Source of the DNA: Rhodospirillales bacterium
GTDB taxonomy: Bacteria > Pseudomonadota > Alphaproteobacteria > Acetobacterales > Acetobacteraceae
Assembly (NCBI GenBank): GCA_028869995.1
Contig: JAGWQN010000116.1
Coordinates: 1-64,000, forward strand
Reading direction: 5' to 3'
DNA length: 64,000 nt
Part shown: positions 58,352-64,000 of the stretch, piece after piece
How positions within the stretch are numbered: position 1 is the first letter of the stretch
How the letters are laid out: every line of letters begins with the position of its first letter
Translations under genes and position numbers: made by a program
Notes under the pieces: model-generated
What the model saw: the letters and a program-made list of their open reading frames with translations, nothing else
What the model was told of the DNA's origin: nothing
Databases searched by the model: none

Positions 58352-58804
58352 CTATTCGATGATCAGCAACGGCTGATCATACTCGACCGGCGCGCCGGAG
58401 GCGACCAGCACCCGTGTCACGGTGCCGGCGCGAGGCGCCTTGATCTGGTTGAACGTCTTCATGGCCTCGATCAGCAGCAGCGTTTGCCCCGCCGCCACGC
58501 TCTGGCCCGGCGCGACATAGGGCACCGCTCCCGGTTCCGGCGAGAGATAGGCGACCCCCACCATGGGACTGCGCACCGCGCCGGGATGCACCGCATCATC
58601 GGCCGGACCCGGTGCGGCGGCCGGCGCGGGTGGCGCGGCGGGCGCCATCGCCGGGGCCACCATCGACGCTGCGACCGGCGCAGGCGCCCGAGCCACCCGC
58701 ACCCGTCCCCCCTCGCCCTCGATCTCGATCTCGGTGAGGCCCGTCTCCGTCAGGATCGCGGCCAGCGCGCGTACCGCGTCCGCGTCGAATGCCGGGAGCT
58801 TCAT
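58352..58804 (-). CDS. accB: Acetyl-CoA carboxylase biotin carboxyl carrier protein
   Basis: 150 aa. The C-terminal biotinyl domain holds the biotinylated Lys in [15 protein letters not shown]; the AMKT variant is common in alphaproteobacteria. The N-terminal helix ([16 protein letters not shown]) is joined by an Ala/Pro-rich linker (about residues 45-70). The ATG at 58804 overlaps the aroQ stop (ATGA) and has AGGA upstream. Confidence 0.96.
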   Translation of the reverse strand: MKLPAFDADAVRALAAILTETGLTEIEIEGEGGRVRVARAPAPVAASMVAPAMAPAAPPAPAAAPGPADDAVHPGAVRSPMVGVAYLSPEPGAVPYVAPGQSVAAGQTLLLIEAMKTFNQIKAPRAGTVTRVLVASGAPVEYDQPLLIIE

Positions 58805-59253
58805 TCCTGATCCTCCAGCAGTTCGGCCATCGCCTCGATGGCGAGGGCATAGCCGGTCACGCCCAGCCCGGCGATCACGCCCGTTGCCGCCTTGGAGACG
58901 TAGGAGTGCTGCCGGAACTCCTCGCGGCGGTGGATGTTGGTGATATGCACCTCGATCACCGGCAGATCGCAGGCCAGAAGCGCATCGAGCAGCGCGATCG
59001 ACGTCGTGGTGAAGGCCGCCGGGTTGATGACGATGCCCTGCGCCATCATGCGGGCCTCCTGGACCCAGGTAACCAGCTCGCCCTCGTGGTTGGTCTGGCG
59101 GAACTCGATCGCGACCCCACACTGATCCGCCCGCTCCGCACACAGCGCCTCGACATCGTCGAGCGTCGCACGGCCATAGATCTGTGGCTGCCGCTGACCC
59201 AGCAAGTTGAGGTTGGGCCCGTTCAGCACATAGACGAGAGGACGGTCTGCCAT
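58801..59253 (-). CDS. aroQ: 3-Dehydroquinate dehydratase, type II
   Basis: 150 aa dodecameric enzyme of the shikimate pathway. Type II motifs are [19 protein letters not shown] (catalytic Tyr and Arg), [30 protein letters not shown] and [18 protein letters not shown] (catalytic His). The ATG at 59253 gives the standard N terminus; an extension to 59382 overlaps thiS on the other strand. First gene of the aroQ-accB-accC-opgC-SGNH-aat run. Confidence 0.97.
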   Translation of the reverse strand: MADRPLVYVLNGPNLNLLGQRQPQIYGRATLDDVEALCAERADQCGVAIEFRQTNHEGELVTWVQEARMMAQGIVINPAAFTTTSIALLDALLACDLPVIEVHITNIHRREEFRQHSYVSKAATGVIAGLGVTGYALAIEAMAELLEDQE

Positions 59254-59357
59254 GCGCGGGCGGTAGCATGGCCCGCGCGTCGCGCCAACTGCGCCGGAAG
59301 GCGCCGCCACCGGGCGCCCCCTTGGCGGGGGCCGCCTCTCCCGCCCATATTGCCGCC

Positions 59358-59576
59358 ATGGATACGGCGACCCGTCTTGCAATCGACCTCAACGGCGAGG
59401 AGCGCGTCTTCGACGGACCGCTCAGCATCGCCGGGCTGCTCGAAGGCCTGGGGCTCGACGCGCGCAAGGTCGCGATCGAGCGCAACAAGACCATCGTCCG
59501 CCGGGCACACTATGCCGCGACCTGGCTCGAGCCCGGCGATACGGTCGAGATTGTTCACTTCATCGGAGGCGGATGA
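59358..59576 (+). CDS. thiS: Sulfur carrier protein ThiS
   Basis: 72 aa ubiquitin-like protein that carries sulfur as a C-terminal thiocarboxylate for thiazole formation in thiamine biosynthesis. The Gly-Gly terminus is present ([10 protein letters not shown]) and the fold pattern [20 protein letters not shown] fits. The ATG at 59358 overlaps no other gene; its stop overlaps thiG (ATGA). No TPP riboswitch could be recognised in the 104-base gap upstream, which contains a GCCCCC/GGGGGC hairpin at 59316-59332. Confidence 0.93.
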   Translation: MDTATRLAIDLNGEERVFDGPLSIAGLLEGLGLDARKVAIERNKTIVRRAHYAATWLEPGDTVEIVHFIGGG

Positions 59577-60367
59577 TGGACGGAGCTGCAGCATCCACCG
59601 ACACGTGGAGCGTCGCGGGGCGCCATTTCCGCTCACGCCTCATCGTCGGCACCGGGAAGTACAAGTCGCTGGAGGAGACGGCGGCGGCGATCGAGGCCTC
59701 GGGGGCGGAGATCGTCACCGTGGCGGTGCGGCGCGTCAACCTCTCCGATCCCAAGGCGCCGATGCTGCAGGATTTCGTCGATCCGAAGCGCTACACCTAC
59801 CTGCCCAACACCGCGGGCTGCCACACCGCGGAGGACGCGGTCCGCACGCTGCGCCTTGCCCGCGAGGCGGGTGGCTGGAACCTGGTCAAACTGGAGGTCC
59901 TGGGCCCGCCGCCGCACCTCTATCCCGACATGGCGGCGACGCTCGAAGCCGCCAAGGCGCTGATTGCCGACGGATTCGACGTGATGGTCTACTGCGCCGA
60001 TGACCCGGTGGCGGCCAAGCGCCTGGAGGATCTGGGCTGCGTAGCCATCATGCCGCTCGGCGCCCCGATCGGCTCCGGCCTCGGCATCCAGAACCCGGCG
60101 ATGATCGCCATGATGATCGAGCAGGCAAAGGTGCCCTTGCTGGTCGATGCCGGCGTCGGCACGGCCTCCGATGCCGCGATCGCGATGGAACTCGGCTGCG
60201 ACGCGGTGCTGCTGAACTCCGCGATCGCCCACGCCCGGGACCCGGTGATGATGGCACGCGCGATGAAGGCCGCCGTGGAAGCCGGGCGGCTCAGCTTCCT
60301 GGCGGGGCGGATGCCGCGACGGATGGGGGCCGATCCGTCGAGTCCGCTGGCCGGCCTGATCCGCTGA
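59573..60367 (+). CDS. thiG: Thiazole synthase ThiG
   Basis: 264 aa TIM-barrel enzyme forming the thiazole phosphate of thiamine from deoxyxylulose phosphate, dehydroglycine and ThiS thiocarboxylate. The Schiff-base Lys is expected in [11 protein letters not shown]; other marks are [43 protein letters not shown] and [18 protein letters not shown]. It is coupled to thiS by a 4-base overlap. Its last 77 bases overlap the 3' end of the YihY gene on the opposite strand. Confidence 0.97.
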   Translation: MMDGAAASTDTWSVAGRHFRSRLIVGTGKYKSLEETAAAIEASGAEIVTVAVRRVNLSDPKAPMLQDFVDPKRYTYLPNTAGCHTAEDAVRTLRLAREAGGWNLVKLEVLGPPPHLYPDMAATLEAAKALIADGFDVMVYCADDPVAAKRLEDLGCVAIMPLGAPIGSGLGIQNPAMIAMMIEQAKVPLLVDAGVGTASDAAIAMELGCDAVLLNSAIAHARDPVMMARAMKAAVEAGRLSFLAGRMPRRMGADPSSPLAGLIR

Positions 60368-61208
60368 CCTCGCGCTCCAGCACCGCATTCAGCTCGCCGC
60401 CGGCCAGAGCCGCAAAGGCCGAGACCCAGAACCAGAGCATGATGCCGGCCACCGCCGCGAGCGGGCCGTAGGTCGCGTCGAAGCGCGCCACCTGCGCCAC
60501 GTAGGTCGAGAAGAGTGCGGTGGCCGCCATCCAGCCTGCGGTCGCCGCGAGCGCTCCGGGCAGGACGTGGCGCCGCCCGGTTGGCCGATGGCTGGGGCCG
60601 AACCGGTACAGCGCGCTCAGGACCGCGGCGACGAAGCCCGCCGTCAGTGCCAGGGAGGCGAGGTGGATCAGGGTGCGCGTGTCACCCGGAATGCCCAGGC
60701 CCCTCGCCGCGGCCGGCAGCGCCACCATCAGCGCCAGCCCCAGCACCGCACCGATAACGGCCAGCAACGTCATCGCCGCGGCGGTGATCTGCACGCGCAG
60801 CGTCGAGCGCCGCTCCTCGGCGTCATAGGCGAAGTTCAGGGCTGTCATCAGCGACCCGGTGCCGGTCGTCGCGCTCCAGACCGTGAACAGGGCCGAGATC
60901 GCGACGCCGAGAGAGAGCGAGGAACTGCGATGCGAGACGAGCACGCCAAGCTCCTGCGCGATCATCGTGTAGGCGGGCGGGGGCAGGAACGCCTTCAGGG
61001 TCTCGAGCTGCGGCGCCACCGTGCCGATATCGAAGACAAGACCGTAGATGGAGACGAGCATCGCCAGCGCGGGAAACAGGGCCAGCGTGGCGTAAAAGGC
61101 GCAACCGGCAGCGGCCAGCGACGTGCGGTGCGCCAGCACGCGAGTCACCAGAACGCGTGCCACCTGGGCGGCCAGCAGGTGCCGTGGCCGGCCTGCAGCC
61201 GGTGTCAT
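60291..61208 (-). CDS. YihY/BrkB-family inner-membrane protein
   Basis: 305 aa with six membrane segments. The family signature is seen in [22 protein letters not shown] after the first amphipathic region and [29 protein letters not shown] near the end (cited only as [11 protein letters not shown] and [19 protein letters not shown]). The family was once misnamed RNase BN; function is unknown. The ATG at 61208 has GAGGAGGGG upstream and is preferred over a longer form to 61307. Convergent with thiG, overlapping by 77 bases. Confidence 0.9.
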   Translation of the reverse strand: MTPAAGRPRHLLAAQVARVLVTRVLAHRTSLAAAGCAFYATLALFPALAMLVSIYGLVFDIGTVAPQLETLKAFLPPPAYTMIAQELGVLVSHRSSSLSLGVAISALFTVWSATTGTGSLMTALNFAYDAEERRSTLRVQITAAAMTLLAVIGAVLGLALMVALPAAARGLGIPGDTRTLIHLASLALTAGFVAAVLSALYRFGPSHRPTGRRHVLPGALAATAGWMAATALFSTYVAQVARFDATYGPLAAVAGIMLWFWVSAFAALAGGELNAVLEREVSGSGRPADSTDRPPSVAASAPPGS

Positions 61209-61362
61209 CGCGATGCCCCTCCTCCTCGCCGTCCTGCCATTCTGATGCTCCGCCACCCGTGGTCCACGGCCCCTCGTTCCATGCCGCGCACGCGAGGCGA
61301 GTGCCATGCAGCCAACCGCTAGCAGGAATTCGTTTGCCGGAAGAGGCTCGACGAAAAAAGCG

Positions 61363-61391
61363 CTTGCAAGGGCGGGGGCTGACTCCTATGT
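61363..61391 (+). promoter_or_regulatory. Predicted sigma-70 promoter of decarboxylase leader
   Basis: CTTGCA (61363-61368), 17 bases, CTATGT (61386-61391) matches the alphaproteobacterial housekeeping pattern CTTGAC-N17-CTATAT at five of six positions in each box. Transcription would start near 61398, giving a leader of about 150 bases before the decarboxylase GTG. Confidence 0.55.
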
Positions 61392-61413
61392 GCCGCGTCC
61401 ACGCAGCGCGCAC

Positions 61414-61551
61414 GTGCCTCTGGCCCTCGGGTTACGCAACGACGTCAAGCGTTCTGGCAATCGTTTTGTCGCTGGTTCGTTCGACCGTTTCGCAATCTGG
61501 GCCCGCCGCCTTGGCCAGGCGGGCCTTTCACTTGGAGGCCATCTGCGGTGA
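61414..61551 (+). CDS. Candidate regulatory leader peptide (SpeFL-like), 45 aa
   Basis: Short ORF inside the decarboxylase leader, from GTG 61414 to a TGA that overlaps the decarboxylase GTG (GTGA). Residues 15-32 read GNRFVAGSFDRFAIWARR; the SFD-x5-AR pattern matches the end of the E. coli ornithine-responsive arrest peptide SpeFL as I recall it (SFDFHFFNAR). Codons 13-25 (CGT, TCT, AAT, CGT, TTT, GCT, GGT, CGT) are unusually T-ending compared with the GC3-rich neighbours, suggesting nucleotide-level constraint. The AR codons lie exactly on the 5' arm of a GC hairpin. The frame is open further upstream (to 61306), but the predicted transcript starts near 61398. Translation is inferred, not proven. 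Confidence 0.5.
   Translation: MPLALGLRNDVKRSGNRFVAGSFDRFAIWARRLGQAGLSLGGHLR
61501..61524 (+). promoter_or_regulatory. Attenuator-like hairpin in decarboxylase leader
   Basis: GCCCGCC (61501-61507) pairs with GGCGGGC (61518-61524) across a 10-base loop, followed by CTTTCA and then the decarboxylase Shine-Dalgarno GGAGG (61534-61538). The 5' arm begins at codon 30 (Ala) of the leader ORF, so a ribosome paused on the Ala-Arg codons would block the hairpin. It could act as terminator, pause site or translational block; the T-run is poor. Confidence 0.5.
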
Positions 61552-62678
61552 CCCAGAAAATCGCCCGGTATCTCGCCGAGCATCAGCCGGCGACGCCATG
61601 CCTGGTGTTCGACGTCGATCAAGCAGAAGCCAATTTCCGGGCTCTGCAGAGCGCCCTTCCGGTCGCGCGTATCTATTACGCGGTCAAGGCAAACCCCGCG
61701 GCGCCCATCCTCGAGCGCCTGGTTCGCCTCGGCAGCTTCTTCGACGCGGCGAGCATCGAGGAAATCGAATCCTGCCTCGCCGCCGGCGCCCGCGCCGACG
61801 CCATCAGCTTCGGCAACACCATCAAGAAGGGCTCGGCCATCGCCCGCGCCTACGCGCACGGCGTCGGCATGTATGCCTTCGACTCGGCAGAGGAGCTCGA
61901 GAAGCTCGCCCGCCACGCGCCGGGAGCGGCGGTCTATTGCCGCATCATGGTCGCCAATGCCGGCGCGGACTGGCCGCTGTCGCGCAAGTTCGGCACGACC
62001 GTGGAACGAGCCCGCGAGCTGATGCTGCGGGCGCGCGCGCTGGGCCTCGACCCGATGGGCCTCTCCTTCCATGTCGGCAGCCAGCAGACGTCCACCGCCA
62101 GCTATGAGGCGGCGATCGCCAAGGTGGCCGTGCTGTTCACGGATCTGCGCGACGCGGGCGTGAAGCTGCGCATGATGAACCTCGGGGGCGGCTTCCCCAC
62201 TCGCTACCGCGACGAGGTGCCCGCTATCCGCGCCTTCGCCGACGCGATCGGCGGCGCCCTGGCACGGGCCTTCGGCAACGAGCTGCCAGACATCGTGATC
62301 GAACCCGGCCGTTCCGTCGTCGGCGACGCGGGGGTCGTGGCGTGCGAGGTGGTGCTGGTGAGCCAGCGCGATCCCGCCGACCCGGTGCGCTGGGTGTATC
62401 TCGACATCGGTCGCTTCGGGGGCCTGGCGGAAACCGAGGGCGAGGCCATCAAGTACCGCATCGCCACGCCGCACGACGGCACCCCGACCGGCCCGGTCTC
62501 GATCGCCGGCCCGACCTGCGACGGCGCCGACATTCTCTACGAGAAAGCCAACTACCGGCTGCCGCTCGCGCTGACCACGGGCGACCGGGTGGAACTGCAC
62601 GCCACCGGCGCCTACGTCACGACCTACGCGAGCCAGGCCTTCAACGGGTTCGCGCCCCTGAAGGAACATTACATCTAG
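61548..62678 (+). CDS. Ornithine/diamino-acid decarboxylase (PLP fold III, group IV)
   Basis: 376 aa, alanine-racemase-fold enzyme that decarboxylates ornithine (or lysine) to make putrescine/cadaverine. Motifs are the PLP Lys in IYYAVKANP, His in LSFHVGSQ, the phosphate loop LGGGFPTRY, EPGRSVVGDAG, and the second-subunit catalytic Cys in GPTCDGADILY. GTG 61548 is preceded by GGAGG at the right distance and overlaps the stop of a leader ORF. Eukaryotic-type ODCs of this fold are typical of alphaproteobacteria. Regulation through the leader is likely. Confidence 0.94.
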   Translation: MTQKIARYLAEHQPATPCLVFDVDQAEANFRALQSALPVARIYYAVKANPAAPILERLVRLGSFFDAASIEEIESCLAAGARADAISFGNTIKKGSAIARAYAHGVGMYAFDSAEELEKLARHAPGAAVYCRIMVANAGADWPLSRKFGTTVERARELMLRARALGLDPMGLSFHVGSQQTSTASYEAAIAKVAVLFTDLRDAGVKLRMMNLGGGFPTRYRDEVPAIRAFADAIGGALARAFGNELPDIVIEPGRSVVGDAGVVACEVVLVSQRDPADPVRWVYLDIGRFGGLAETEGEAIKYRIATPHDGTPTGPVSIAGPTCDGADILYEKANYRLPLALTTGDRVELHATGAYVTTYASQAFNGFAPLKEHYI

Positions 62679-62753
62679 GCGGTCCGGCACCGGCGACGCC
62701 CCGGCCTGTTTTCTCCTTCTGCTGATGTTACAAGCACTGCAGGAGGACCGCCG

Positions 62754-63596
62754 ATGGACGTAGATGCCCTCGCCGCCCTGGTGCCGGACGGCGCCCAGCT
62801 CGCTCTGGTGCCGGACAACTCGCTCTCTCCCGGCGCTTTCGCCCGCGCCCTGGTTCGCCGCGGCGTCCGAGACCTGCGCCTCGTCGGCGTCCCCGTCGCC
62901 GGTTATGCGACCGACCTGCTGATCGGCGCCGGCTGTGTCGCCGAGCTCGAAACCTCTGCCGTCACCCTGGGCGAGGCGGGCATGGCACCCCGCTTCGCCG
63001 CGGCCCTGGCCGCCGGGCGCCTGCGGGTCGTGGACACGACCTGCCCGGCCATGCACACGCGCCTGCAGGCGGCCGAAAAGGGCGTCCCCTTCATGCCGCT
63101 GCGCGGTGTCCTGGGCAGCGACCTCGTCGCGCATCGGCCGGACTGGAAAGTCATTGACAACCCGTTTCAGCCTCGCGGCGCGGAGGCAGCCGACCCGATC
63201 CTGCTGCTGCCGGCGCTCTCGCCGGAATTCGCCGCCTTCCACGCCGCCATGGCGGACGAGGAAGGCAATGTCTGGGTTGGCCGCAGGCGCGAGCTCGCCA
63301 CCCTCGCCCACGCGGCGCAGCGAAGCCTCGTCACCGTCGAGCGACGCGTGCCGGGCAACATGCTGGAGGATGAGCGCCTGGCGCCGGGCGTCATTGCCGC
63401 CGTCTATGTCTCTGCGATCGCGGTGGCCCGGCACGGTGCCTGGCCCATCGGCCTGCTCGACGAATACGGCTACGATGCAGCGCATATCGATCTTTACGCG
63501 AAGCTGGCGCGCTCCGAGCCGGGGTTTGCCGAGTATTGCGCCCGCTTCGTTGCCGCCCCCACCGAGCCCCCGGCAACGATACTGGCTGCGGAATGA
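62754..63596 (+). CDS. CoA-transferase subunit A (family I)
   Basis: 280 aa. An alpha subunit of a heterodimeric CoA-transferase or CoA-hydrolase-like enzyme (PF01144 fold): it has DLRLVGVPVAGYATDLLIGAG near the N terminus, LGEAGMAPRFAAAL, and a C-terminal barrel (LLDEYGYDAAHIDLYAKLA). No Ser-Glu-Asn-Gly catalytic Glu motif is expected in this subunit. GGAGG is 8 bases before the ATG, and the stop overlaps the beta-subunit gene (ATGA). The acyl substrate is unknown; similarity is to the IpdA-like group. Confidence 0.85.
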   Translation: MDVDALAALVPDGAQLALVPDNSLSPGAFARALVRRGVRDLRLVGVPVAGYATDLLIGAGCVAELETSAVTLGEAGMAPRFAAALAAGRLRVVDTTCPAMHTRLQAAEKGVPFMPLRGVLGSDLVAHRPDWKVIDNPFQPRGAEAADPILLLPALSPEFAAFHAAMADEEGNVWVGRRRELATLAHAAQRSLVTVERRVPGNMLEDERLAPGVIAAVYVSAIAVARHGAWPIGLLDEYGYDAAHIDLYAKLARSEPGFAEYCARFVAAPTEPPATILAAE

Positions 63597-64000
63597 ACGG
63601 AAAATCTAACGAATTGCTGCTGATCGCCGCGATCGCGCGGCTCATCGCCGACCCGGCCGCGCACCCGGCGCGACACGTGGCGGTTGGCGCGGCCTCCCCG
63701 ATTCCGGCGGCCGCCTGCTGGCTGGCGAAAATGCAGGGCGCGGACATCCGGCTCTCGCTGCTGCATCGTCCGCGTGGCAACCCGTTCAGCGAAGGCACAC
63801 GCGAGCTGTTCGATCTCGCGGGCCAGGGTCGGATCGACCTCTTTTTTCTCGGCGGCGGGCAGATCGACGGCGCCGCCAACATCAATCTCATCGGCACCGG
63901 CGCGTGGCCAGGCACCGGTGTCCGCTTCCCTGGCAGCTTCGGCTCGGCCTTCATGTACCTCACGGTCCACCGCACCATCCTGTTCCGCGAGGAACATTCG
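63593..64000 (+). CDS. CoA-transferase subunit B, 3'-truncated by window edge
   Basis: The first 136 residues of the partner beta subunit are visible and the frame is open to the window edge. RIDLFFLGGGQIDGAANINLIG and GSFGSAFMYLTVHRT fit IpdB-like beta subunits, which differ from the classical SENG-containing CoA transferases. The start overlaps the alpha-subunit stop by 4 bases, giving equimolar translation. The catalytic part downstream cannot be judged here. Confidence 0.85.
   Translation, partial: MNGKSNELLLIAAIARLIADPAAHPARHVAVGAASPIPAAACWLAKMQGADIRLSLLHRPRGNPFSEGTRELFDLAGQGRIDLFFLGGGQIDGAANINLIGTGAWPGTGVRFPGSFGSAFMYLTVHRTILFREEHS

Noticed and set aside
59254-59357. TPP riboswitch upstream of thiS
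   Set aside because: No thi-box core sequences are seen; only a short GC hairpin is present.
62680-62720. Intrinsic terminator after the decarboxylase (CCGG stem, TGTTTTCT)
   Set aside because: The best stem is only 4 bp with a 7-base loop, so the T-rich stretch is not convincing evidence.
61386-63485. 699-codon minus-strand open frame opposite the decarboxylase and CoA-transferase genes
   Set aside because: Antisense shadow of two recognised genes, with no domain pattern.

Overview
This is a GC-rich (roughly two-thirds G+C) chromosomal segment of an alphaproteobacterium, most likely of the Rhodospirillales/Acetobacteraceae type. That placement is inferred from gene content and order: the flagellin-flbT-flaF-DUF1217 run, acnA divergent from ccmA-ccmB, aroQ-accB-accC followed later by aat, an fds-type soluble formate dehydrogenase, an intracellular PHB depolymerase and an HpnL-type membrane protein. 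The window is densely coded. No gap exceeds 300 bases, and I saw no insertion sequence, prophage, CRISPR array or rRNA operon. The first and last genes (fdsA and a CoA-transferase beta subunit) are cut by the window edges.

Layout. 1-3.2 kb: end of a formate dehydrogenase operon (fdsA-fdhD-fdsD), then tRNA-Val(CAC). 3.3-11.3 kb, minus strand: FAD monooxygenase, two glycosyltransferases, an M20 peptidase, trmJ and cysS. 11.4-18 kb: HpnL-like flippase, a GT4 glycosyltransferase, phaZ, an ELM1-type protein and a 631-aa protein of unknown family. 18-35.5 kb: a bifunctional enoyl-CoA hydratase/hydroxyacyl-CoA dehydrogenase, then a catabolic island with three M20 amidohydrolases, a GntR/UTRA repressor and two complete dipeptide-type ABC importers. 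35.6 kb: tRNA-Lys(CTT). 35.8-48.5 kb: flagellar locus (flgE-flgK-flgL leftward; fliK-flgD, flagellin, flbT-flaF-DUF1217, a TPR protein, a TPR-GT41 glycosyltransferase and a methyltransferase rightward). 48.6-53.6 kb: DMT transporter, ccmB, ccmA, acnA. 53.7-59.3 kb, minus strand: secreted protein, aat, SGNH hydrolase, opgC, accC, accB, aroQ. 59.4-60.4 kb: thiS-thiG. 60.3-61.2 kb: YihY/BrkB membrane protein. 61.4-62.7 kb: ornithine/diamino-acid decarboxylase behind an unusual leader. 62.8-64 kb: CoA-transferase subunits.

Most interesting signals. (1) Upstream of the decarboxylase, a predicted promoter is followed by a 45-codon leader ORF with the pattern SFD-x5-AR, which resembles the end of the E. 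coli ornithine-sensing arrest peptide SpeFL as I remember it. A GC hairpin begins exactly at the AR codons, and the leader stop overlaps the decarboxylase start. This suggests ribosome-arrest control of an attenuator. (2) A perfect 16-bp inverted repeat separates the GntR regulator from a divergent M20/ABC operon whose first gene seems to need an ATC start codon. (3) The last gene of that operon is an M20 homologue lacking three of the five usual metal ligands. (4) A SPINDLY-like GT41 enzyme and a methyltransferase sit directly behind the flagellin cluster, consistent with flagellin glycosylation. (5) Back-to-back sigma-54 sites lie between flgE and fliK. (6) An OpgC/SGNH-hydrolase pair is inserted in the acetyl-CoA carboxylase gene run.
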